Shown: one piece after another, positions 1 to 11,338 of the stretch
How the letters are laid out: every line of letters starts with the position of its first letter
Position numbering within the stretch: the first letter of the stretch is position 1
The notes under the pieces: model-generated
Databases searched by the model: none
Told to the model about the DNA's origin: nothing
Seen by the model: only the letters and a program-made list of their open reading frames with translations
From: Actinernus sp. WN-2022
Lineage: Eukaryota > Cnidaria > Anthozoa > Actiniaria > Actinernidae
Direction of reading: 5' to 3'
DNA: 64,000 nucleotides
Assembly: GCA_030867875.1 (NCBI GenBank)
Contig: JAOWCC010000091.1
Location: 682,001 to 746,000 of the forward strand
Translations under genes and position numbers: made by a program

Positions 1-384
1 ATGAGAACGCTCCATTGATTTGATTTAATGATTGATATTAATGATGTTGTTAGAATTACAATGTTAAGCCGAAGCCAGAGGCTTATTTGGCAACTAGGTC
101 AAGGTACAGTGCTTTAGAAATATTTTTTTACATTGTCATATAGGCTACTGATGAATCACAATTATAAAGTTATTAATCACAATAATGGGAAATAAAACAA
201 AGAGGACGCTATCATAATATTGATTGAATATTACAAGGGGTAGAATGGTGCAATTAAAGTAGCATTTCTATTACATAACTATTACATTAATTCAACATAA
301 ATACTATATAAGTACTAGTACCAATGTATTAAATAACTAAATAAACATATTTTAGTTCAGAGATACGAGAGAAAGGAAATAATT
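1..384. other. AT-rich stretch, no feature recognised
   Basis: No ORF of note, no RNA gene and no recognisable repeat end. It borders the fold-back element that starts near 385. Confidence 0.6.
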
Positions 385-944
385 CTTAAAGTGCCTATCA
401 CCCTTTTGCAATTTTGATAGCTTATTAACCTCCGTAAAGTTTTGAGTACTTCTGTGAAGAAAGTTTTGGTTTAAAGTGAATACTTTATGTTCTACGCTTG
501 TTTGAAATCGTGTAAATGTGACCTTTCCTGACCCATGACCGCGTAAGTAAAAGCCTGGGTCGAAACCTGGGTAGACGTCATCTCATTAATGCATTATTCC
601 CCATGGCGCCTTTTTATCACAACAACATCGATGGATAGAAAATATACACAGTTTTTGAGTTGTTAGTAAAGAAAAAAGTCATTTTAGTCAACATGTTAAG
701 TATTTCTTCAAATGATTGCAAAGCCGAATTAATTATATGACGTCAAGATGACGTCTACCCAGGTTTCGACCCAGGCTTTTACTTACGCGGTCATGGGTCA
801 GGAAAGGTCACATTTACGCGATTTCAAACAAGCGTAGAACATAAAATATTCACTTTAAACCAAAACTTTCTTCACAGAAGTACTCAAAACATTACGGAGG
901 TTCATAAGCTATCAAAATTGCAAAAGGGTGATAGGCACTTTAAG
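385..944. repeat. Fold-back MITE with ~199-bp inverted arms
   Basis: The arms 385-583 and 746-944 are near-perfect reverse complements of each other; each outer end reads CTTAAAGTGCCTATCACC inward. A 162-bp AT-rich spacer lies between them. No ORF is present, so this is a non-autonomous palindromic element. It abuts the 3' end of the neighbouring LINE. I could not settle a target-site duplication; a TTAA-like core at the tips is possible. Confidence 0.85.
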
Positions 945-967
945 TAGTTTCTTATAATTATATGTTT

Positions 968-3900
968 TTAGAGATTGTCGAAGTTGTAAAGGAAGAGAGT
1001 TCCAAATGGAGGTCCTTGAACGCGAATTGAGTAAATAAGTTTGTGATGATGAAGATGCAAATCATGTTTATGTCTAGTAAAATAATGGTGAAAATCATAA
1101 TTGAAATTAAAAAGTAAGGATATTGAGGAAGGCAACTGCTTTTGGGTATGTAAAAAAACAACACATGATATTTGATATTTGAAAACTTCGAAAATACTGA
1201 AGATGCTAAAATGGTTAAATAGGGGAAGGAAAGGTGTTTGTGGGGGTGAATGAGTAATAATACGAAGTGCTTTTTTTTGTAATTGGTGTATAGGTTTTAA
1301 GTGAGAGGGAAAGGTTGATGCCCAAATTATGTTACAGTACTGAAGATAGGGTAATACTAAGGAATTATAAAGTATATGAAGAGTGTTAGTATTAAAGAAT
1401 TGTCGGGCTTTACTTATAATTCCTATGCTTTTTGCCATTTTTGTACTAATAGTTTTAATGTGCGGCTTCCAGGAAAGATGTTGATGAATGATAATACCTA
1501 AAAATTTAGTTTGCTCGGTTCTATTTATATTATAATTATCAATGGAAATGGTTAAATTAGTAAAGTTAATTTTATTCCTGGGGGATGAAATAGAATGAAT
1601 TTAGTTTTATCTGGATGTAAGGAAAGTTTATTGGCTTTAAGCCAGTCTCCGACATGTGTTAATTCACTATTTATAATATTTGACAGTTCTGAAATATTCT
1701 TACTACTATAAAATATATTGGTATCATCAGCAAATAAAATAAAAGATAGTTGTGAGGAACTATTGAAAATATCATTTATGTAAATAAGGAATAAGAGTGG
1801 CCCCAGAATTGAACTTTGTGGAACACCACATGGGATAGGTTTAGGCAAGGATCTCACACTGTCTATCTCAACATATTGTTTTCTGGATGAAAGATAACTT
1901 TTCAACCATTGTAACGGTATTCCTCGAATGCCATAGAATTCAAGTTTATCTTGAAGAATAGAGTGGTTGACAGTATCAAATGCTTTTTTAAAGTCAATAA
2001 ATATACCAATTGTAAATTCGTTTTTTTCAAACGATTGCATAATTTTGTCTACAAGCTCAAGGATGGCCATAAATGTAGAGTGATTTTTTCGAAATCCATA
2101 TTGGTGGTTACTAAGAATTTTGTGTTTTATTAAGTAATCAAGAATTCTTTGGTACATAACTTTTTCCAAAATTTTCGAAAAACAAGGAAGAATAGATATT
2201 GGTCGATAATTGCTGAAATTGTGTTGGTCATCATTTTTGTAGATAGGTATAACTTTACCTATCTTTAGTTTATCTGGTACAACACCAGTAGAAATTGATG
2301 TATTCCATATATTAGACAAAGGAAGGGCAAGTAAGTATATGGTTTCCTTGATGGGAAGAATGTTGATGCCATCAGAGCCTTCAGCTTTGGTTATTTTTAG
2401 GGACGTGACAATTGATACGACTTCATCAGGAGATGTGGGAGAAAGAAAGATACTCTGAGAATAACTTCCTTTAAGATAGGCTGTATGACTAGTAGCATTG
2501 GGTAATATTTTGTTTGCAAGGGAAGGTCCAACATTTGTGAAAAAAGCATTGAATTTGTTTACGATTTGTGTTAAGTCAGTATATGAGCCATTTGTGTCTT
2601 TCATATTTGAAGGTGTATGTGATGATAGTTTTTTTGATATGACTTCTTTAATGGTGGACCATGTGTTTTTAAAGAGCAAGATGCAGATGACAGTTTGTCA
2701 TGGTAGTATTTTTTTCTGGCTAGTATTACCGTATGATTATATTTATTTCGATATTTAGTGTATTTGATTTTGTTCACGCTTGATGGGTTCAGTAACAGTT
2801 GCTTGTAAAGGGCATTTTTTCTTCGACAAGAGTTTTGTAAGCCAGTAGTAAACCATGGTTTGGAATTTGATCTTCTATTGAACACCACAGTTTTTAATGG
2901 AAAATGTTTTTCATAAAATTAGTACGTCGATAAAATGATTATAGCCATCATTGGGATTGGTATATGAATCAGTGAATGTCCAGTCAATAAGGGCAAGTTC
3001 AGAACGAAAGTTTATAATATTAGTAGGAGAGATATGACGTTGTTTTATTGTTGGAGGCCTACAGTTGTGAATAAGTGTTGTATTTGTTATTTGAAATATC
3101 GGAAGATGATCAGATATATCAGTATAAAGAATACCACTGATCTTGCTGTGATCTAGGTTATTAGTGAATATGTTGTCTATTAAGGTAGCAGAATGAGAAG
3201 TAATTCTGGTTGGTTTTGATATCAGTGGATAAAAACTATTAGACATCATAAGGTCCAAAAAGTCATTAGTTGGTTCATGAGAATCGCAGTTCAACATATT
3301 AATATTGAAATCACCTAAAATGTAGCACTTTTTATTTTCAAAACTTAGTTTAGATAAGGTATGTCTAAAACTATCAATAAAATTGTTTACATCAACATCT
3401 GGAGGCTTATATAAACAACCTATAATTATGTTTTTGTCATGTGTTTGAATAATTTCTGAAAATATTGATTCATAAATTTTTGGGTCTTTGGATTAAAGAT
3501 CACGACGGATTTAAAATTATATAAATTACTGATAAACAAACCCACACCTCCACCCATTTTATGTCTTCTAGGATTTGAAAGAAAGCTATACCTTGGGAGA
3601 TTATAGATATCACTAGTATTATCATCTAGTCAAGTTTCTGAAATTCCTACAGCGGAAAAAGGAATATCCAAAGTAGATAGATAATCATACAGATCTTCAC
3701 AATGTTTTTTTAAACTCCTTATATTAATGTGAAAAGTGGAAAAGCTATGCGAGAGTTTGGGAAAATATTTATTAAATTCAATGGAAGTAAAATAAGCACA
3801 GTTAGAAAGAAGGTTAGAATTATTCACTAGGATATTAGTATCAGGGTCAAGTTCTGAAGAATTGATTAATTTACGGGTTTCAGAGTCTTCTATAAAAGGG

Positions 3901-4205
3901 TTATAAGATTTGTTTTTCAATTTAGCAATGTCAAAGTTAGAGTCGAATATACTATGGAGGTCACATATAGCAAAATAGAAATCATCATCATCTTCAAAAT
4001 GGTTAAAGGGGAATATATCAGATAAACATGTGGAACAGAACCAAGGATCATTAGTAACAGAAAGTGCTAGATAATCAGAAGAGAATAATTTTGAACATTT
4101 AAGATGTGTCCATAACATACAGCTATCGCAGTAGATAGCTTTATGATTTTTGTGTACAGAGTATTTGCAGACGGAACATGGATATAGAACTACCATATGA
4201 AACAA
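968..4205 (-). pseudogene. LINE ORF2 remnant: PHD finger, endonuclease, reverse transcriptase
   Basis: ORF2 would nick the target and reverse transcribe the LINE RNA. The segments are: 3630-4205, with a Cys-rich PHD-like finger (CSVC...YCDSC...WTHLKC...WFCSTC) and the start of the endonuclease (HINIRSLKKHCEDL), ending at TGA where the family has Trp in the ETWL motif; 2911-3297, endonuclease C-terminus with ISDHLPIF; 2601-2888, linker; 1552-2679, reverse transcriptase with NYRPISIL, FIDFKKAFDTVNH, GVPQSSILGP and FADDTNIF; and 968-1438, thumb region. At least one stop and several frameshifts separate them. The usual GVPQG box reads GVPQS here, a change in a conserved Gly. The 3' end lies beside the fold-back element at 385-944. 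Confidence 0.88.
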
Positions 4206-4449
4206 TGAAATAGATTAATGATAAGTAAGTAAAATACAGATAAACACGAAACACAAAATAGATAAATAAGTTAAATATTAAACACTTTGATACTTAAACA
4301 ATTAAACTACGGAAAGACAAGATTGATGTATAACTACAGTTTGTTTTTGTAAGAAAGTTATAAGATTAAGAATGCAATGTCTGCTAAGATTTTGAATAAC
4401 TACATGTACTTTCCTACTTAGCTTTTCCAAGGTATTTGACCAAGACACT

Positions 4450-5352
4450 GGTACATAGAGTAGAACATTTCTCAACAGTGTGACTGTCCTGGCAAGATAT
4501 TATGCCATCATTTGTCCATTTAGTTTAGGGATATTTGTCCAAAAGATGCTGGCAGTGTCTCAGAGTAGAACACTTCTCAATAATGTTACTGTCCTGGACT
4601 GGACGGGCAAGAATACGGCGCCTCGGCTGAGTCAAGTCTTCTTGGATATAGTACTGGGACTTGTTGGTCTTCAGAAGCCTCTTTTTTCTCATGATTTCCA
4701 CTTTAGTATCATGCCTTGTCAGTCGAACTATAATTGGTCTTGGCTTCGAATTTTTTTTTTCGACACGATGCGATCTGCTGATATCTTGTTTATCTAGATC
4801 CAGACCTAGTTCTTTTTCGGCAAATTCTAAAACAAGATCATTCGTAGATTTTGTACTATCAGGATCAGTATTATCTTGTTCCGGAAACCCGAAAATTCTG
4901 ATATTTGTTCTCCGAGTGTTACTGCTCCAAGTCGTCCAATCGGGATTCGTTCTCTTCTGTGCGTTTTAGCTGTTCTAACTGCTGAGCTTTCACCATTTCT
5001 TGCTTTTCTTGCACTTCATTGACTTGGAAGTGAATAGAATCACCAAGAGAGTCTTTAAGTTCCTGTGAGGAGAGATAATTGTCAACTGCTGCCTTGGCAG
5101 TTGCTATTATCTGTGGTTCCAACACCGTTTTGACCATATTCGGTAAGGCATTTGTAAGCCATTCGTCGATCTTGAGCTCGAGTTTTTTTGCCAGATTAGA
5201 TCTGTTAATTCATCAACATTAAGTTCATCGGCTCTCGAAGCACTCCTTTTGGAGCGATTGCAGAATACAACGTCAATTTTCAACGTCTCCCAAAAAAGCC
5301 CAGCTCCGCGGTTCCACAGACCGTAGCAAGCTAAAACGCCACTGAGTAACAC
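4450..5352 (-). pseudogene. LINE ORF1 remnant (coiled coil + transposase_22-like RNA-binding domain)
   Basis: Reading the minus strand, an N-terminal part (5107-5352), a Gln/Glu-rich coiled coil (4919-5137, e.g. EVQEKQEMVKAQQLEQLKRT) and a third frame from about 4925 to 4560 (TNIRIFGFPEQDN ... QDISRSHRVEKK ... RPIIVRL ... YYIQEDLTQPRRRIL) follow each other with frame changes. The last segment matches the RRM-type ORF1 proteins of LINEs, which bind the element RNA. A diverged duplication of about 100 bp (4452-4497 against 4553-4598) lies at its 3' side. Position directly upstream of ORF2 supports the call. Confidence 0.75.
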
Positions 5353-5407
5353 TTAAACTTAATTTAAACCAGCTTTAACACTAACATGAGACTTAGCCTA
5401 TTATATT

Positions 5408-5893
5408 ATTATTAAAAGTCGTTATAGATTCCCAAAAAACGATGCCTGTCTATACCCTACCAATGTAAGGTTATATTTGAAGTGGCTCCGCGGCTCCGTG
5501 GCTCTGTAGTGATAAAATTATAGATTCCAAACACGATACCTGTCTATACCCTACCAATGCAAGGTTATATTTGCCGTGGCTCCGTGGCTCCGTGGCACCG
5601 CGGTGAATCTCATTATAGATTCCGAAGCACGATGCCTTTATCGATCAATCCAAACCCTAATCCGTCATTTTCAAACACCCCAACCATCAACATGGGTGAT
5701 CACTAATTTAGGGTTCTTTAGGGCTAAGTCACTAAACAACACAGAAACATGATGCTTCTTAAATGTTCCTATCAATTAATCCAAACACTAATCCATCATT
5801 TAAAAACACCCTAACCATCAACAATGGGTGATCACTAATTTAGGGTTCTTAGGGCTAAGTCACTAAACAACACAGAAACATAATGCTTTTTAA
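5408..5893. repeat. Two adjacent tandem duplications (~105 bp and ~124 bp units)
   Basis: About 5408-5517 and 5518-5613 are diverged copies of one unit (TTATAGATTCC ... CTGTCTATACCCTACC ... GGCTCCGTGGCTC), with a third start at 5614. About 5640-5765 and 5766-5893 are copies of a second unit (CAATCCAAACCCTAATCC ... GGTGATCACTAATTTAGGG). The motif GGCTCCG(C/T)GGCTC recurs inverted near 6630-6655 and 6811-6830, which hints at one larger repeat spanning 5.4-6.85 kb. Confidence 0.8.
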
Positions 5894-6079
5894 ATGGGAA
5901 TATTTCTTTTTAAGTAAATAAGTAAATTGACATAACTTTCTTGTGTTGTTGTTTACTGTATTTTATTACACAGCCCAAAAATACCGCGAAATGGTAGCAA
6001 TTGCAGAATACCCCCGCTCAAGTACGTTAGGTGGAGTCGCCAACATGTTAACGCGTTAGTCCATATATGGTTATCTCTA

Positions 6080-6412
6080 TAGAGATATGTTTGGGTGTGA
6101 ACGAGTCTCTCTCTGGTCACAGTAGTAGAACGAAGCAACATGTATGATGTCAACGCGCTAGAGAGATATGTGTCTGTGTGAGCGAGTCTCTCTGTTCACA
6201 GTAGTAGAACGAAGCAACATGTATGATGTCAACGCGTCAACGCGCTAGAGAGATATGTCTGGGTGTGAACGAGTCTATCTGTTCACAGTAGTAGAACGAA
6301 GCAACATGTATGATGTTGACGCGTCAACGCGCTAGAGAGATGTCTGGGTGTGAACGAGTCTCTGTTTACAGTAGTAGAACGAAGCAACATGTATTAATAT
6401 GTCAACGCGTCA
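6080..6412. repeat. Minisatellite, four copies of an ~80-86 bp unit
   Basis: Copies begin near 6082, 6162, 6248 and 6334. Each reads GAGAGATATGT...GAACGAGTCTCT...GTTCACAGTAGTAGAACG...CAACATGTATGATG and ends in CAACGCG-type sequence. The copies differ by small indels, so unit length drifts. No coding potential is apparent. Confidence 0.85.
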
Positions 6413-7823
6413 AATAAACGTATGAAAGTTAGTATAAATGGTTATATAATGGCTATACAAACTGGGATGGGTATATATTTTTAAGTCATCAAGAAAAACG
6501 AAAAAAATGAAAGACAAATGTCGTAGGGGACGAAGTCACAATGAGGTGCGATGGGGTTATTTTAAGATTTGATTAAATTAAATTATGGAGAATAAACACT
6601 ATATTATGGGATTCCTGTGTGTTTTGTTCATCCACGGAGCCGCGGAGCCACAGAGCCATGACCTTTGCTCTCCTATTTTGTGATGATAATAAATTCAAAA
6701 TGGAGGTTGTAAGACTTAGCTAATCCTAACCCCTTTGCCTAAGCTAAGCTACAAAATGACTAACACAGTTAAGTACTATTTCAGTTCCTTAAAACGACTG
6801 CGCGGGCAACTACGGAGCCACGGAGCCAGATATTTCTAAAGAGCTTCAAGAGTGCCACTGTATTATGCAATTTAGCCCTATAGTTCTCTGTGTCATAATT
6901 AGGTATTTAAACTAATGTAGTTAAGATAACATTGGTTAAATCTGTAGTAAAGAAAGCGATTTCAGCAGCACAATAAAAACATGGCCGTCTTGTTCACTGA
7001 CCGCTGACCGTTCTTCACCATTTAGACTCCCATAATCCTTCGGGATCCTCAACAAAATCAAAATGGCGGCTTTGACCAATGGAGTACGGCAGACTCACTC
7101 ACGATCTCTTCCAACCTCCAACGGCGACTTTCCGCTGACAAAAAATAATGTTGGCGCTCACGAGGGACGTAGTGCCGAGCGAGCCCCGAAGAGACACGTG
7201 GTGCTGAGCGAGCCGCGAAGGGGAGAGAAAAGGCGGGGAATGAAACCGTTAAAATTCTGTAACTTGATGCTCGTCAACCTCATCCCCAAGGTCTTCTCGG
7301 TCAGATACCCTGGTTACGAGGTTGGATGCTCGTAGCAAATTGCTAGGCACAGTAGCCGTTGCTAGGCACGGATCGGCTGTAAACACAATGCATATTTCTA
7401 ATTTTTCCTTGCATCTTAATGAGGGGAACTAGAAGACAATGCAGGCTGGACATGAGAGGGTGAAAAGTATCAACTCTTGCTCCCCTCTGCCACGACTAGG
7501 CTTGCGCTCTCGGGTGAAAAATTGAACCCAAACTGACATGGCTTCATCATAACCTTCAACGTAATCCATGTGGGTTCACGTATTTCAATCTGCACGTTCT
7601 TCTCTTATTTCTCAAACCCACTTCTTCCATGTGGGATACTTAAAACCATATACGTACAACCTTTAAACAACACACTTGTACCCAGGGGAAGTCCAGGTCA
7701 TTCAATCGAGCATTAAAACGTTTTCGAAAGCAATTCAACTGAGACGTCTTTAGTTTAGGCAGAGAAAACTAAACTTCTCAGAGATTTCTTCCGTTGTTGG
7801 GCGATCAGAGTATTACAAAGTTA
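6413..7823. other. Non-coding stretch, no gene supported
   Basis: An open frame at 7063-7335 exists but has no recognisable domain, and its 3' half carries the sequence AAGGTCTTCTCGGTCAGA, which also occurs near 41915 in unrelated context and is therefore repeat-derived. I see nothing else in the stretch. Confidence 0.5.
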
Positions 7824-7932
7824 TACCATGACAATTCGGGAAATTAGTGATTAAATTTCCCCACAAGCTTCAACAAACTCTCCCTCGGCTTGCGGGGAAA
7901 TTTAATCAATAATTTCCCGAATTGTCATGGTA
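7824..7932. repeat. Small hairpin repeat (39-bp arms)
   Basis: The arms 7824-7862 and 7894-7932 are reverse complements with one mismatch (TACCATGACAATTCGGGAAA outward), separated by 31 bp. It is probably the relic of a short fold-back element. No ORF. Confidence 0.8.
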
Positions 7933-8479
7933 TTACTTATAAAAATAGAACCCCTATTATAACGTGCCGTCCTAATGAGTAATGTGCGTTACACGTTCTT
8001 CTATTTTAAACAGCCAGCAAGAATGTTACACACGTTTTTTCTTGCCAAGTGCTCGATTAATAAGAGGAAGCTGTGTAGTACCTTCGTTGTTACTGCGAGA
8101 ATAATTGGTTTTCCAGTCTTCGTTCCATTGGCGGTACGGAATTCGTTCCGTCTCCAGCAGCTTCGCATTGATGAGATTACGCAGCGAGTAAGCCTCGCTT
8201 CGAGAGTCTATCCCAAGATTGATCATCAGTTTAGCTGTGTTATAACAATGTAGTCAAGGAATACATAGGAATCACTAGCATACCTGCAGCTTAGCCTCAG
8301 GTATTCGGGCGGTTACCTTTATAATGGGATACCTAAGTTGATGTGTGACGTCACCCCTCATTCCTCCCCGCATCTCGTTCCAGTCAAACAAGTGCCACAA
8401 AGCACGGGCCGGCTACGCTGCTTTTACAGACACACATCTACACCTACGTAATAAATTATAGTGAGAATAAAACGACAAT

Positions 8480-11295
8480 TCACAGGCTTTTTCCGAGATG
8501 AGAAAGGATACATGACGCTAGAGACTCTTGCTCGTCTGTTTCGAAGGTGATCTCTGCTGAATCCGAAGTGTTAAGTGACACCTTCTGTACTGTTTTGTCA
8601 CAAAACGTAGAAGAGAGTATATTACTGTCCTAATGAAAAAGTTAGAGCACTAATGTTTCACATAAAGTATGACAAACATTTTAAAAACTCATAATGCTGA
8701 AAATAAACGCTTACAATAAATGTTAAGTGGTACAGATATTCCAAGAAAATCTTTCAATTATTAAATCCAGCTTATCTATACAGCGTTCCTCGTTTATACA
8801 ATTTATTTCATAAAAGTTATAAGGGAAAACAATACCTGGGCATTAGTTATAAGCTTGCTCAATATTGTTTCGATGACTTCGTTGGGGTCTTCGAAACGTG
8901 CGGCGTCCATGCCCAAAGTGGTGTTCATCAGTCCGATTATTTGAGACACTCTTTGATCTGATGTACCCCGAACCTCGTACGTCTGTTTAAAGGAATAGTG
9001 TTGACTTTGAATTTCAAAAAAAAACTGACATGTTGATATGTAAGCTGTTGAATATCTTCTTCAGCTGTGCAGCAATATCGCTGCTTCCGCTCATGACTTC
9101 AGCCATGAACGGCTTTATCCACTGAAGGACGGTGAGAACAAAATGGATCGCGCAGCTTTTTCCTCCAGGGTTTGGAAATCCTGTTTGGTAAAATCACATG
9201 TTGTGAGAAAAATCATATGCTATTCAAGAGAGTCGATTACATCCAAGAAAATGTCGGGATATTAGAAAAAAGTTTTATTTTGTGATGACATTTGGAAAGC
9301 AATAAGCTTTTATGCACTTTGTGGGGGACATGCTTACCCATACAAAATTATTGAAACTTATGAACGAAAACTCCACTTATGGAATCAAAACCACTGACGC
9401 AAACAAATTGATGCACTGTTTTTGCAGAAGCTAACAAACTAAATATAATACCACTGATGGAAACCCGCTGCAGCCTATAATGTATTTCCGTACCCAAGCC
9501 CACTCCTGAATTAACTCATTCGCCACCGGCCGGATAATGAAAAAAAATTGCATGGGCCTTAGGAATAGTTGTTGCTTTTTTGAAAACGCAATGTCACCTT
9601 ATTCGTAAAAAAATAAAAGTGTCTGTAAGTTTTTGGAACAGGAGAAATAATAAAAATATGTAGATAACATAAGGAACGTTGACGATTTAGATTTACCTGT
9701 ATTTTGTAGGTCGGACGGAGTTAGCGTGAGTGATCCTTCGTGTCCCCAAAACAGCTACAGCAAAAGCGTAATTACATTCAACTGAAATTAATCATCCATT
9801 AATTAATATTTAATTTTGAGCCTCTGTTTGACATGAAATTATTGATCAATGTTTTTTCCCCATAAGCGACCACAACCAACCCCAGTCATCCTAGTCAGGA
9901 AGGTCTTCAGGGGTGGCAAGAGATGCACGAAACTGCGTGTGAAAATGAACGTGCCAATGTTAAATACAGTAATAATTAATCATTATTTATTTATTTATGT
10001 TACGAAGGTATCAATAACAATTTTCAACTTCGCATATTTTACTTATGCAATTAGCAAATTAAACTGATCTATAAAATACACAACAATTGGTCCCTGGGGA
10101 CGGTGGGAACAAGTATACTTACGCGTCTACCACGAATGGGGTCCCGTCGTTTCCTGTTTAATAGGTCATCCTCCAGGTTCCCACTGTGAACAGGAATTCT
10201 AAGGCCCCTTTCAAGTCCCTAAAAGCAGTCATGTAAGGGAACGTTAAAACGTGGCCTTGTTTTTACTCACCGCAGTAATACCCTTATTAGAAACCAGTTG
10301 CTCCTGTAGCTCTCTTTTACCTGTTCTCTTGGTCGAGGAGTAGGTATCCTTTGATGAGTACTTCCATCCTGGTCATCACACCCCTGTATTCCAAACTGTA
10401 AAAAGAAGTTAGCAGAGATCTTAAGATCACAGCAACACAAACGTGAATAAGCATTTCTTTGTCCAGCACGAGGACAACGACAACTCATACTGTACTTATG
10501 GCCGATTAGAGTGACTTTTCGAGATGAGTTATTTTTTTGTGTTACCACGAGTGTTGGATTAGCCTTTGTATACAAATCATGTATTGTTAGCATATAACTT
10601 CAAACCTGTATTTTCACCTGTCCGTGTTGTTGAACTGTTTCAGCGCCTGCTTGTTGCCCTTCAGCTTCGCTTTCAACGGATTCCGTACCAGAAGGAGAGG
10701 TCAGCCGCACCATGATCGAGTTACTGTGTTTGTCTCGTACAGACTAGATCCCATCAGCGTTCATTAGAAAAGAGGCAGATTGAACTAACCGTGCGATGTA
10801 CCACTTACTGCCATGGCGCTGAACAAACTCAAAGCTTTCAGAGTAAGAAGGCAATACCGTTCTGATAATGGACATTATTTCCCGTCGGCACTCGTCGGTG
10901 TTCCATGCTTTCTTTAGGGTAAGAGCAGCAATCGTTATGGGCTCCTTTTCCATACGAACAGGATTTTCGACCTCAGCTCTCATATAATCGATGACCGACA
11001 ACTTTAGCAAATACTCCCCTTGTTTGGGTGGTTTTGAGCGCACGTAGGGCTGATATCGATTACCATGGCCTCGCCTCTTACGATTACCACCGCCCCCTCT
11101 CATTTGGACTGAGCTGGTTGTCATGACTTGTGACACTGCCTGTCGTACTTGAGGGCTCCTCAAACCATACAAAGAACTTGCAACGCTTGAACTTATCGAT
11201 GGTGGTGCATTGTAGGTGGCTGCTAATCTACGCACTTCATCCCGGACTATCTGTTCGAAAGCCGGGTTAGGGCTATTTCCTTGGTTGTTTTGCAT
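8480..11295 (-). CDS. Multi-exon gene, possible divergent ubiquitin-specific-protease-like protein
   Basis: Exons inferred from splice sites and phase: 10618-11295 (start ATG 11295), 10321-10395, 10123-10218, 9697-9754, 9030-9180, 8836-8982, 8480-8629 (stop TGA 8480-8482). The large first exon is basic and Gly/Arg-rich in the middle (RGGGGNRKRRGHGNR) and then alpha/beta-like. Exons 4-5 join in phase to give TGFPNPGGKSCAIHF...LQW, close to the G-x-x-N-x-G-x-x-C box that carries the catalytic Cys of USP (C19) proteases. The next exon has FEDPNEVIETILSKL, like the helix after that box. I see no His box. Oddities: an in-frame TAG at 10741-10743 with the frame open on both sides, and a phase mismatch at the 9030/8982 junction beside a T9 run. 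A hAT transposon sits 36 bp upstream of the ATG. A TE-associated or domesticated gene, or a recent pseudogene, are alternatives. Confidence 0.5.
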
Positions 11296-11330
11296 TCTTT
11301 TTCAAACCAGCACAAAAATGTCATATATAT

Positions 11331-11338
11331 TACTAACA
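11331..11338. repeat. hAT target-site duplication, left copy
   Basis: TACTAACA, identical to 15282-15289 on the other side of the element. Eight base pairs is the hAT standard. Confidence 0.93.

Larger units (their letters stand above)
960..5352 (-). mobile_element. Decayed CR1/L2-clade non-LTR retrotransposon (ORF1 + ORF2)
   Basis: Minus-strand LINE read from about 5352 down to about 960. It holds an ORF1 remnant (coiled coil plus RNA-binding region) and an ORF2 remnant with PHD-like zinc finger, esterase-type endonuclease, reverse transcriptase and C-terminal thumb region, all in the expected order. Stops and frameshifts split both ORFs, so the copy is dead. PHD fingers joined to esterase-RT proteins are known for CR1-like elements, which is why I prefer that clade. 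Confidence 0.85.

Noticed and set aside
7063..7335. 90-codon open frame on the plus strand
   Set aside because: No domain, and its end overlaps a dispersed repeat word also seen near 41915; likely chance.
8026..8226. 66-codon minus-strand frame as a further exon of the USP-like gene
   Set aside because: The last exon already ends in a stop at 8480 and no acceptor or donor links this frame in phase.
9849..9925. Extra exon of the USP-like gene between 9754 and 10123
   Set aside because: There is an acceptor-like CACACGCAG but the frame meets TAG and TGA and no donor follows.
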